Assembly: GCA_035296565.1 (NCBI GenBank)
Contig: DATHAQ010000031.1
Span: 1-64,000 of the forward strand
Source: JACCZR01 sp035296565
GTDB lineage: Bacteria; Actinomycetota; Thermoleophilia; Solirubrobacterales; Thermoleophilaceae
DNA: 64,000 bases
Direction: 5' to 3'
The number at the start of each line of letters is the position of its first letter. Position 1 is the first letter of the stretch. The translations under genes and the position numbers were made by a program. Positions 24,468 to 31,426 of the stretch are shown here, piece after piece. Under the pieces are notes generated by a model. That model was given only the letters and a program-made list of their open reading frames with translations. It did not search any database and was not told the DNA's origin.

Positions 24468-24596
24468 CTAGAAAGCCCTGAGCAGCACGTTCAACAGGAT
24501 GGTCAACCCCACCGAGAGGAGGAGCGACCACACCAGGCAGCCGGGCCGGAAGCGAAACTCGCCCCGGCGGCCCGGCCGCTTGGAGTAGGAGAACAA
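24468..24596 (-). CDS. 42-aa single-pass membrane peptide
   Basis: TTG start at 24596, three bases after the stop of the upstream gene. The sequence has a basic stretch (RRGEFRFRPGCLVW) and one membrane segment (LLLSVGLTILLNVLLRAF). Closely spaced with the 125-aa membrane protein, so likely co-translated. Similar very small membrane proteins are common in actinobacteria. Confidence 0.55.
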   Translation of the reverse strand: MFSYSKRPGRRGEFRFRPGCLVWSLLLSVGLTILLNVLLRAF

Positions 24597-24599
24597 GGT

Positions 24600-24977
24600 C
24601 TAGCGGCGGTCGCCGCGGTCGTCGTCCTCGGTGTACGGGTCGCGTACGCCGGCCTTGGCGATGCCTCGGCTCAGCATGTAGCCGATCGTCAGCAGCGTGA
24701 TGTAGAGCCAGACCTTGTCGGCCGTGAAGAAGTCGTTGCCGCCTTCCTGGGCCTCGATCGAGTTGCCGGCGATCAGGATCGCAATGACCGCGAGTACGTA
24801 CGCGACGAACTCGCTGGTCTTGAAGAACTGCTTGGTCTCGGTGGAGAGACGGCGACCGAAGTTACCGACGCGGCTGCCGAGGTCGGCGCCGCCGGTGCTC
24901 GGGCGGTCGCCAAGGGTGTGCTCTCCGCGGCCGCCGCTGCTTTGGCCGTCGCCGAGGGTGTGATCGCGTGTTGCCAT
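24600..24977 (-). CDS. Two-pass membrane protein (125 aa)
   Basis: From ATG 24977: a Gly/Ser-rich disordered start with two HTLGD motifs (DHTLGDGQSSGG, EHTLGDRPSTGG), then two membrane helices (FVAYVLAVIAILIAGNSI; VWLYITLLTIGYMLSRGIA) joined by a polar loop, and an acidic/basic tail. Conserved style in actinobacteria, function unknown. Cargo of element 2 rather than a phage gene. The 24978-25189 stretch upstream shows no convincing gene. Confidence 0.75.
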   Translation of the reverse strand: MATRDHTLGDGQSSGGRGEHTLGDRPSTGGADLGSRVGNFGRRLSTETKQFFKTSEFVAYVLAVIAILIAGNSIEAQEGGNDFFTADKVWLYITLLTIGYMLSRGIAKAGVRDPYTEDDDRGDRR

Positions 24978-25189
24978 GTGGTGTTGCCTTTCTCGCTCGG
25001 ACGCTGCCCGAGCTGGACGGGAGTGGGTGGGCGTCCGTGCGGCCATCCACCCGAGGGCGGATGCCACCGTCCGACGCTGTGCCCGATACCCGCCCACGGC
25101 AGACCCAAACGCGCTAGGCCAGCCCGGTTTGGGCTAATCAAATGACAATGCCAGGTACTAGCGGCCGGGGCCGCAAGACCCGTAGAGCC

Positions 25190-25318
25190 CTACTGCGTGC
25201 GGCGATGCGCGAGACGACCTCCGCGTCCTCGTCCATCAGTGCCCAAGAAGGCATCGAAGTCGCGTCTGTTCACCGCGCCATAGGCGCGGAACGCCAGCTC
25301 CACGTTCTCCTGCGACAT
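25190..25318 (-). pseudogene. Truncated, frameshifted NTF2-like copy
   Basis: Starts MSQENVELAFRAYGAVNRRD; after TTCTTG an extra G breaks the frame (GGGCACTG where GGCACTG would give FLALMDEDAEVV). The C-terminal two thirds are missing. Its ATG lies 3 bp after the stop of the previous array member, with the standard junction, so it is the broken terminal unit of the array. Confidence 0.75.
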
Positions 25319-25321
25319 CGC

Positions 25322-25747
25322 CTACTCCGACAGCCCCGCGGCGTCGAGGGCCTCCGCGGAGTCGGTGAAACCCTGCATGTAAGCGATCTTCCCGTCGCGG
25401 AAGCGGTACAGGACGGCCAACCCTGCGTCGACAGGGATGCCGCTGAGGCCCATCGTGCCGTGAAAGCGCACGGTGATTACAACGTGGGACTGGCCCGAGG
25501 CAAGAACCTCGTCAAGCTCGACCCAGGCGTCATCTATCTCCGCGAAGCTCTCGGCCACCCACTGACGCACTCCCGCGTGGCCTTGGTAGGGCTTGGTGAG
25601 CGGTCCCTCCGAGAAGTTCACGATCACCATCTCAGGCTGGAAGTAGGGCGCGAGATCAGTGCCCCCTTCGGCGACACTTTCGACGCTCGCCGGATCCGCG
25701 AACTCCGAGAGCCAACGGCGAACCAAGTCCACGTTCTCCTGCGACAT
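25322..25747 (-). CDS. NTF2-like array member 4
   Basis: 141 residues, starting MSQENVDLVRRWLSEFADPA and ending FTDSAEALDAAGLSE. The NTF2-like core is visible: PYFQPEMVIVNFSEGP, YQGHAGVRQWVAESFAEIDD, VVITVRFHGTMGLSGIPVDA, and AVLYRFRDGKIAYMQGF. Such domains bind small hydrophobic ligands or act as hydrolases/isomerases; no substrate is evident. It is separated by only 3 bp from its neighbours on both sides, so the array is a single operon read leftward. Confidence 0.85.
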   Translation of the reverse strand: MSQENVDLVRRWLSEFADPASVESVAEGGTDLAPYFQPEMVIVNFSEGPLTKPYQGHAGVRQWVAESFAEIDDAWVELDEVLASGQSHVVITVRFHGTMGLSGIPVDAGLAVLYRFRDGKIAYMQGFTDSAEALDAAGLSE

Positions 25748-25750
25748 CGC

Positions 25751-26149
25751 CTACTCCGACAGCCCTACGGCTTCGAGGGCGTCGCCTCGGTCCCGATAGA
25801 GGCGGAGCCGCTTCACCTTCCCCTCGCGCACCCGCACGACCCAGGTCCCACGCGAGTCGACCCGCGCGCCGCTAATCCGTCCGTGGGCGCTGGCGCGCAC
25901 GAACACGACTACTTCGTCGCCAACCGGCAGCAGGTCTTCGATCTCGACACTGAACTCGCCCCACACCTCGTCTATCTCGTTGCGAAAGCTCCTCGCCCCG
26001 TCGATGCCGACATATACGGCCGGATTCAACTCGAGGTCGGACGCGTCTATCTCGACGTCGGACGAGAAAAGACTCGCCGCCTGCTCGTAGTCCTGACGGT
26101 CCCAGGCCGCAAAACCGCGCCGGACGATCTCGATGTTCTCCTGCGACAT
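25751..26149 (-). CDS. NTF2-like array member 3
   Basis: 132 residues, MSQENIEIVRRGFAAWDRQD to YRDRGDALEAVGLSE. Core strands: SDVEIDASDLELNPAVYVGI, DGARSFRNEIDEVWGEF, VEIEDLLPVGDEVVVFVRAS, and TWVVRVREGKVKRLRLY. Sequence divergence from its neighbours inside the domain is large although the gene ends are nearly identical, so the array is old or its units were exchanged at their ends. Ligand unknown. Confidence 0.85.
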   Translation of the reverse strand: MSQENIEIVRRGFAAWDRQDYEQAASLFSSDVEIDASDLELNPAVYVGIDGARSFRNEIDEVWGEFSVEIEDLLPVGDEVVVFVRASAHGRISGARVDSRGTWVVRVREGKVKRLRLYRDRGDALEAVGLSE

Positions 26150-26152
26150 CGC

Positions 26153-26563
26153 CTACTCCGACAGCCCCACGGCTTCGCGTGCTTGCTGGCGGTCATCAAA
26201 GATCTGGAGCCGGACGACCTTGCTGCCGTCCAGCGTCCAGACCGCGAAGTGCATCGTTTCGACCGGCGCACCGCTGACGCGTCCGACATCGCGCTCGCGG
26301 ATCACCGCCATGACTTGGTCGCCTCCGTCTATCAGCTCCTCGACTTCCAGATCGACCACGCCGAACGCGGAGAGTCCATCGCGCCAGAACTGCCGTACCC
26401 CTTCGTGTCCTCGATAGACCGACTTCGAGCCCAACCATCCTCGTCGTGCGTTCGAAACGTCCCAGACCATGTCCTCGGAGTAGACCTCGAAGGGCGTCAC
26501 CGCGTCACCCCGGGCGAACGCGTCGTAGAGGCCACCCACCAGTTCCACGTTCTCCTGCGACAT
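26153..26563 (-). CDS. NTF2-like array member 2
   Basis: 136 residues, MSQENVELVGGLYDAFARGD to FDDRQQAREAVGLSE. Landmarks: MVWDVSNARRGWLGSKSVYR, GHEGVRQFWRDGLSAF, DLEVEELIDGGDQVMAVIRE, and MHFAVWTLDGSKVVRL. Same spacing and junction as its neighbours. Soluble, cytoplasmic. The substrate cannot be inferred. Confidence 0.85.
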   Translation of the reverse strand: MSQENVELVGGLYDAFARGDAVTPFEVYSEDMVWDVSNARRGWLGSKSVYRGHEGVRQFWRDGLSAFGVVDLEVEELIDGGDQVMAVIRERDVGRVSGAPVETMHFAVWTLDGSKVVRLQIFDDRQQAREAVGLSE

Positions 26564-26566
26564 CGC

Positions 26567-26965
26567 CTAATCCGACAGGCCCACGGCTTCGAAGGCGGCA
26601 TCCTTGTCCAGGTAGGCATAAACCTGGACGACCTGGCCGTCGCGGATGGTGAAGGCCCACCAGGCGGACAATTCGAATCCGGCGCCGCTGGTCTTTCCGG
26701 TCCCCGTGATTCGCATGTTGGCGACGACGTGCTCTCCCGTCGCTGTCAGTTCCTCGGCCTCGTAGCGGAGGTCCTCAAACTCGGAGACGAACTGCCGGTT
26801 GTACGCAATCACCTCGTCGATGCCGCGATAGACACCGGCCTCGGGGAAAGACGGGTCTTCATGCCACTCGATCTGAGGGTGGTAGTACTGCCGGGCGGCA
26901 TCGAGACCCCCGGCGTTGAACGCTTCGCCCATCCTCCGGGTGATCTCAGCGTTCTCCTGCGACAT
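26567..26965 (-). CDS. NTF2-like array member 1 (promoter-proximal)
   Basis: 132 residues from ATG 26965 (MSQENAEITRRMGEAFNAGG), ending LDKDAAFEAVGLSD. The frame is open to 27025 but that part overlaps the divergent promoter, and the MSQEN start agrees with all paralogues. Core: YYHPQIEWHEDPSFPEAGVY, GIDEVIAYNRQFVSEFEDLR and SAWWAFTIRDGQVVQVYAYL. It is first in the leftward operon; the 58-bp spacer to the divergent 106-aa gene copy is the same length as in element 1. Confidence 0.85.
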   Translation of the reverse strand: MSQENAEITRRMGEAFNAGGLDAARQYYHPQIEWHEDPSFPEAGVYRGIDEVIAYNRQFVSEFEDLRYEAEELTATGEHVVANMRITGTGKTSGAGFELSAWWAFTIRDGQVVQVYAYLDKDAAFEAVGLSD

Positions 26966-27023
26966 CGCCTGCCGAGTATCGCTCCTAGAAGGGGGCGTCT
27001 GGGCCTGCGGCGAGTCTTTTCCC

Positions 27024-27185
27024 ATGGAGCCCGAGGCACTCGACTACCCAGAGGCACTAGCCAAGCTGCTCGAGATGCTGGACCGCAGCGTCGAGGTAAC
27101 CCTCCGCGGAGTTGGCCGGAAGCCTCCACTCTTCGTGGACTTCGAGGGAACGCTTCAGGAAGGCCCACAGATCGAGGCCGAGGGA
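27024..27185 (+). pseudogene. Truncated copy of the 106-aa gene
   Basis: Encodes MEPEALDYPEALAKLLEMLD and on to about residue 54, matching the gene at 597-917 with few changes. The match stops at GATCGAGGCCG (about 27185), after which the sequence is the 3' end of the DUF2294 gene on the other strand. A rearrangement has therefore removed the second half. Confidence 0.8.
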
Positions 27186-27193
27186 GAGCGGGC

Positions 27194-27577
27194 TTACGCC
27201 GTAGACGCCGACCCCGCCGGGGCCAACATGTACACGTACAACACCAGGTCGCGGTCGGGACTGCTTTCGTCGATGAACGCCAGTACGCGCCGGCCCAACT
27301 GCTTCTCGACAGTGCGAGCTATGTCGTCGCGCATGGCCTTGTGGACCTCGCCGCGAACGCGAGGGACCACTTGGGCTCTTGGATCGAAGAGCGTGCCTTC
27401 AACTTGCCCGGTTATGCCGCGGACTGTGACCGAATCGTCTCCGAAGGTCGTCTGGACCTGGGCAGGCCCGCCTCCTGTGGCGTCCTGGACCAGCCGCACG
27501 ACTGCCTCGGAGATAGCGCCAGCTACCCCGTTAGATCTCCCGTCCTCTCCCATGCCGACAGTCGAGCGTAAGGCCAT
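27194..27577 (-). CDS. DUF2294 family protein
   Basis: 127 residues from ATG 27577, or 119 from ATG 27553. The family pattern is visible: AGAISEAVVRLVQDATGGGP, VQTTFGDDSVTVRGITGQV, KAMRDDIARTVEKQLGRRVL, AFIDESSPDRDLVLYVYML. DUF2294 proteins are small, often sporadically distributed and of unknown function. Here the gene lies between the integrase leader and the NTF2-like array, read leftward, as element 2 cargo. Its 3' end abuts the truncated 106-aa gene. Confidence 0.8.
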   Translation of the reverse strand: MALRSTVGMGEDGRSNGVAGAISEAVVRLVQDATGGGPAQVQTTFGDDSVTVRGITGQVEGTLFDPRAQVVPRVRGEVHKAMRDDIARTVEKQLGRRVLAFIDESSPDRDLVLYVYMLAPAGSASTA

Positions 27578-27666
27578 GCTGGGCGATTCGCCACTCTTCG
27601 CGCCTCGCCCCGGGAGCGGCTTGTCCACCGCCTTGAGCTGGAGTAGGGTGGCCTCGTCAACCAAGC

Positions 27667-27697
27667 GGCCCCGGCGGTGCGGAAACACCCCGGGGCC
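27667..27697 (+). promoter_or_regulatory. Hairpin in the integrase 2 leader
   Basis: An 8-bp stem, GGCCCCGG (27667-27674) with CCGGGGCC (27690-27697). The base pairs differ from the element 1 hairpin at 3039-3068, but the place and shape are conserved, and the same block containing GGCACCGGAGGGATTAGCTC follows. Confidence 0.45.
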
Positions 27698-27790
27698 TGG
27701 CACCGGAGGGATTAGCTCCGATGCGCCGCGGAATCTACTTCTGCGACCTTCGCCGCCGCCCATCCGGTGCTCCGACAAAAGGAGCACCAC

Positions 27791-27835
27791 ATGAAGCTCA
27801 TCGACACGCGCGACGTGCTCGAGAGGGTCGCCTGA
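27791..27835 (+). CDS. 14-codon leader ORF coupled to integrase 2
   Basis: MKLIDTRDVLERVA, with the TGA overlapping the integrase ATG (TGATG) and AGGAG six bases before its own ATG. Same length, start sequence and overlap as the leader at 3164-3208, with amino-acid changes but no frameshift between the two. Confidence 0.5.
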   Translation: MKLIDTRDVLERVA

Positions 27836-29068
27836 TGGCCCGCAAGGCAACCGGCGCCGTCGTCGAACGCCAAGGCACAAAGGCCAAGGCATTCGCCCTT
27901 CGCTTCCGCGCTTACGGGAAACGCGAGTACCTGACTCTCGGAACCGATGCCGAGGGCTGGACCCAAGCGCGGGCCGAGGAGGAGCTGGAGAACGTGCTCG
28001 CCGACGTGCGTCGCGGAGTCTGGCAACCCCCAAGCCGGCAGCCGGTCGAGCCCGCCCCCGATCCGAGCTTTCACGAGTTCGCCTCGGAGTGGTTCGACCG
28101 CCATCGCCAGGAGCTTCGCCCGCGAAGCCGAGAGGACTATGCCTGGGCGTTGTCCCACCACCTCCTGCCATTCTTCGCTGGGCATCGCCTTTCGGAGATC
28201 ACCGTCGCGGAGGTCGACCGCTACCGCGCTCGCAAGCTCCGAGAGGGAACGCTCGCGCCCAACACCCTCAACAAGACGCTGACGAGGCTCGCCCAGGTGC
28301 TCGAGGTCGCCGTGGAGTATGGCTACCTGACCGCCAACCCGGCCCGCGGCCGTCGCCGCCGAGCGAAGTCGTCGACACCCCAGCGGACGTGGCTGGAACC
28401 GGAGCAGGTCAAGCCGCTTCTGGAGGGCGCTTCGATACGCGGCCAGCGTGGAGGCAAGACAACGCCCGCGCCTCGAATGAGGGCGCTCGTCGCTACGGGG
28501 GTGTGTGCCGGCCTGCGGGTCGGCGAACTGCTCGCGTTGCGATGGGGGGAGGTAGACCTCGCCAGCGGGCGGATAACCGTCCGCGCCGCGAAGACCGACG
28601 CCGGTCAGCGTGTGGTCGACCTATGGCCCGAACTACGCGAGGAGCTGTTCGCGTGGAAGTCCAAGGCCCGTCACGTCGGCCATGACGACTATGTGTTCGC
28701 CACCTCGACGGGGAAGCCTGACAGCCGTTCCAATGTGGGCCGCGCGCTACGCCGTGCCGTCGAGCGCGCGAACGAGGAGCTGGGGGGAGGAGGCGACGCC
28801 GCTACCCGCGGTTAGCCCCCACACTCTCCGGCGCACCTTCGCCTCCCTCCTCTACGAGCGCGGGGAGGACCCGGTGTACGTCATGGACCAGCTCGGGCAC
28901 ACGGACCCCAAGCTCGCGCTACGCATCTACACGAAGGTCGTCGGTCGCAAGCGGCGGAGGGGGGCCGGCGAGCGGCTAGTGGGCGTCCTCACGGGCGCTG
29001 AATGGGCACCAATGGGCACCAGCTCTGATTCCGCGCCCGATCTCGAGGGTTTGGTGACCAGTGCCTAG
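27835..29068 (+). pseudogene. int: Tyrosine recombinase (integrase) of element 2, frameshifted
   Basis: With one G removed from the six-G run at 28782-28787 the frame gives 410 residues. As read, the protein stops at 28815, before the catalytic His/Tyr. Seen: arm-binding domain nearly identical to integrase 1 (1-75); core-binding domain FHEFASEWFDRHRQELRP; catalytic Arg in CAGLRVGELLALRW; then in the shifted frame HTLRRTFASLLYERG, GHTD and Tyr in LRIYTKV. It should act on tRNA-Val 36 bp downstream. The homopolymer location makes a sequencing error quite possible. Confidence 0.88.
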
Positions 29069-29074
29069 AACGAC

Positions 29075-29098
29075 GAAACCCGCTCTGAGAGCGGGCTT
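29075..29098. terminator. Bidirectional terminator between integrase 2 and tRNA-Val
   Basis: CCCGCTC (29079-29085), loop TGA, GAGCGGG (29089-29095), preceded by AAA and followed by CTTC. Same place as the terminator between integrase 1 and tRNA-Gly. Confidence 0.7.
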
Positions 29099-29104
29099 CA
29101 TGGA

Positions 29105-29142
29105 CATGGGCCGTGCTGGGCTCGAACCAGCGACCTCCAGCT
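29105..29142. repeat. attR: 38-bp end of tRNA-Val
   Basis: Identical to 16486-16523 and part of the intact tRNA-Val gene. Site-specific recombination between the two copies would excise element 2 and leave one tRNA. Confidence 0.9.
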
Positions 29143-29179
29143 TGTCGAGCTGGCGCTCTCCCGACTGAGCTAACGGCCC
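29107..29179 (-). tRNA. tRNA-Val(GAC), integration target
   Basis: Cloverleaf on the minus strand: acceptor GGGCCGT/ACGGCCC, D-arm GCTC/GAGC, anticodon arm CCAGC-TCGACAA-GCTGG (anticodon GAC), T-arm GCTGG-TTCGAGC-CCAGC, discriminator A, no CCA. Position 33, almost always U, is C here. The 3' end faces element 2. The 29180-29431 stretch upstream shows no convincing gene. Confidence 0.9.
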
Positions 29180-29431
29180 GGGCGGGCCGAGGATATCGTT
29201 AGCTACCGACCACGCTCAGCAGACGCCGCTCGGCGCGCTGTTGCTTCTCGCGGTCGGGCTCGCGGTTTCCCCGGGGCCCGCGAGACACCTCCGTAGGCGT
29301 CCTCTCCTCTCTCCGGCGCAGGCTCTCCCGGGCTCGTCCGCGTGACTCCCTCTGATTCGGCTTGAAGCACATGCTTGTGTGGTGCTCGCAGGCCCGGGCA
29401 CCTAAACAGACATCAGGGAACTTTTAGTAGC

Positions 29432-30064
29432 GTGGATCGCTTGCGGCTCTCGGCGCTGATCGCACCCAAGGAACGCGAATTCTTCGACCTCTTCGAGGAG
29501 GCCGCGGGGAACATCGTGCGGGCGGCGGATCTCCTCCTGGAGATGATCCGCGACTTCCCGGAGAAGAGCGGCCTCGCCCGGGAGATCCTCATCGTCGAGC
29601 AGGAGGGCGACCGGATCACGCACGACATCATCCAGCGCCTCAACCAGACCTTCGTGACCCCGATCGATCGAGAGGACATCTACGGCCTGGCCTCCGCGCT
29701 GGACGATGTCGTCGACTTCACCGAGGAGGCCGCCGACTTCCTCATCCTCTACAAGGTCGAGGCTCCCATGGAGCAGTCGGTGCGGCTGGCCGAGGTGCTT
29801 GTGACGGCCTGCCGTCAGATCGCCGAGGCGATGCCCCGCATGCGCGGCTTCAAGGACATCTCCCACTACACCGTCGAGGTCAACCGGCTGGAGAATGACG
29901 GCGACCGCATCAGTCGCGAAGCCATGGCCGCGCTCTTCGACCACGGGATCGACCCGATGGTCGTTATCCGCTGGAAGGACATCTACGAGCGCCTGGAGCA
30001 GGCCATCGACGCCACCGAGCGCGTCGCGAACATTCTCGAAGGCATCGTGATCAAGAACTCCTGA
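29432..30064 (+). CDS. PhoU-like/DUF47 phosphate transport regulator
   Basis: 210 residues from GTG 29432 (VDRLRLSALIAPKEREFF). All-helical DUF47 protein with the PhoU-like repeats: ILIVEQEGDRITHDIIQRL and VNRLENDGDRISREAMAAL, each with the E-x-x-x-D metal-binding pattern, plus LASALDDVVDFTEEAADFL. It is paired with the PiT transporter 7 bp downstream and probably tunes its activity. Confidence 0.92.
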   Translation: MDRLRLSALIAPKEREFFDLFEEAAGNIVRAADLLLEMIRDFPEKSGLAREILIVEQEGDRITHDIIQRLNQTFVTPIDREDIYGLASALDDVVDFTEEAADFLILYKVEAPMEQSVRLAEVLVTACRQIAEAMPRMRGFKDISHYTVEVNRLENDGDRISREAMAALFDHGIDPMVVIRWKDIYERLEQAIDATERVANILEGIVIKNS

Positions 30065-30071
30065 CGGGGCT

Positions 30072-31181
30072 GTGAACGGCGACCTGATCCTGGTGATCGT
30101 CGTGGCCGCGGCGCTCGCCTTCGACTTCACCAACGGCTTCCACGACACCGCGAACGTCGTGGCCACCTCGATCTCCACGCGGGCGATGGCGCCCAAGCTG
30201 GCCGTCGGCTTCGCTGCCGTTCTGAACTTCGCCGGCGCGTTCATCTCGCTCGAGGTCGCGGCCACCGTGGCCCAGGGCATCGTCGACGCCGACCTGATCA
30301 CGCCCCTGATCGTGTTCGCCGGGCTGATCGGCGCGATCGCGTGGAATCTGGCCACCTGGTACTTCGGCCTCCCGTCCAGCTCCTCGCACGCCCTTATCGG
30401 CGGCGTGGTCGGCGCAGCCTTCGTGGCCGAGGGCGCCCAGGCTGTGATCGGCTCGGGGCTGGTTGGCAAGGTCATCGTCCCCGCCATCGTCGCTCCGATC
30501 CTGGCGTTCGCCGTGGCGGGCCTGGGCATCCTCTTCACCTACCGGCTGGTGGGCCGGCTGCGTCCCGGCCCGGTCAACGAGGGCTTTCGCCTCGGGCAGC
30601 TGGTCTCCGGCGGCATGCTGGCCATCGCGCACGGGACCAACGACGCGCAGAAGACGATGGGCGTCATCACGCTGGCGCTGGTGGCCAACGGCAACATCGC
30701 GTCCGACGACTTCCACGTCCCGAGCTGGGTGGTCGTCTCCTCGGCCGCCGCGATCGCGCTGGGTACCTACGTGGGCGGCTGGCGCATCATCAAGACGATG
30801 GGCAGCCGGATCCACAAGATGGATGCGGCGCAGGGCTACGCGGCGCAGGGCGCCGGCGCCGCGGTGATCCTCGCCTCGAGCCACGTGGGCTTTCCGTTGT
30901 CGACCACCCACACGATCTCGGGGGCCGTCATCGGCGCCGGCGCCGCGAAGCGCCTTTCGGCCGTGCGCTGGGGCGTGGCCGGCAACATCGTCGTCGCCTG
31001 GGTGCTCACCCTGCCGGCCGCGGCGGCCATCGGCGGTCTCACCTACGGCTTCAGCCGTCTGTTCGGCACCGGCTCGGCGGGCGCGATCGTGGTGTCCGCC
31101 GTCATCCTCGCCGGCGCGGCCTTCCTGTTCGCTCGCCGGGTCCAGCGCGGCCCGACCGCGACCGCGCCGGCGGAGGGCTGA
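30072..31181 (+). CDS. pit: PiT-family inorganic phosphate transporter
   Basis: 369 residues from GTG 30072. Both PiT repeats are present: ALAFDFTNGFHDTANVVATS near the N-terminus and AIAHGTNDAQKTMGVITLAL in the second half. About ten membrane segments, with GLPSSSSHALIGGVVGA and PLSTTHTISGAVIGAG as the paired hairpin motifs. It imports phosphate (or metal-phosphate) with H+ or Na+. The stop overlaps the next ATG. Confidence 0.95.
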   Translation: MNGDLILVIVVAAALAFDFTNGFHDTANVVATSISTRAMAPKLAVGFAAVLNFAGAFISLEVAATVAQGIVDADLITPLIVFAGLIGAIAWNLATWYFGLPSSSSHALIGGVVGAAFVAEGAQAVIGSGLVGKVIVPAIVAPILAFAVAGLGILFTYRLVGRLRPGPVNEGFRLGQLVSGGMLAIAHGTNDAQKTMGVITLALVANGNIASDDFHVPSWVVVSSAAAIALGTYVGGWRIIKTMGSRIHKMDAAQGYAAQGAGAAVILASSHVGFPLSTTHTISGAVIGAGAAKRLSAVRWGVAGNIVVAWVLTLPAAAAIGGLTYGFSRLFGTGSAGAIVVSAVILAGAAFLFARRVQRGPTATAPAEG

Positions 31182-31426
31182 TGCTGCCGCTCGCCGAGGT
31201 CGTGGACTGGGGCGGCCTGTGGGAGATGCTGTGGTCGTCGTTCCTAGCCGGCCTGGCGGTCACCATCGCCGCCTCGCTGGCGATCCTCGGGGCCACGCGC
31301 GCGGTCGACGCCCGGCGCGCCGGTCAGCTCGTCCCGGCGGGACTGTTCTCGCTGGTGGGGCTGTTCGGCGCCCTGCTGCTCGCGGCCGCCGTGGTGTTCG
31401 GGTTCGTCGTGATGACCAGCAAGTAG
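31181..31426 (+). CDS. Small two-pass membrane protein after pit (81 aa)
   Basis: The ATG shares bases with the pit stop (TGATG), so it is translationally coupled. Two membrane helices (MLWSSFLAGLAVTIAASLAIL; LFSLVGLFGALLLAAAVVFG) joined by a basic loop (RAVDARRAGQ). It probably belongs to the phosphate transport unit. No family name is recognised. Confidence 0.75.
   Translation: MLPLAEVVDWGGLWEMLWSSFLAGLAVTIAASLAILGATRAVDARRAGQLVPAGLFSLVGLFGALLLAAAVVFGFVVMTSK

Larger units (their letters stand above)
16486..29142. mobile_element. Element 2: tRNA-Val integrative element, phage-satellite-like
   Basis: Bounded by a 38-bp exact direct repeat (16486-16523 and 29105-29142) that is the 3' end of tRNA-Val; the intact tRNA is on the integrase side. 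About 12.7 kb. Contents in order: zinc-finger orphan, XRE regulator, TOPRIM-primase/RepA helicase, excisionase-like protein, orphans, HNH, putative TerS, TerL, membrane proteins, NTF2-like array, DUF2294, integrase. No portal, protease, capsid or tail genes are present. It has both replication and DNA-packaging functions, as in phage satellites; a reduced prophage is the alternative. Confidence 0.88.

Noticed and set aside
25142..27571. 809-codon open frame on the plus strand across the NTF2-like array
   Set aside because: It is antisense to five clear paralogues with start/stop seams; its protein is repetitive only because the array is.
27721..27834. N-terminal extension of integrase 2 (MRRGIYFCDL)
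   Set aside because: In element 1 the corresponding ATG is out of frame with the integrase, while the 14-codon leader is conserved.
29216..29401. 61-codon minus-strand ORF in the gap after tRNA-Val
   Set aside because: Composition is random Arg/Ser/Ala with no start signal; the gap looks non-coding.
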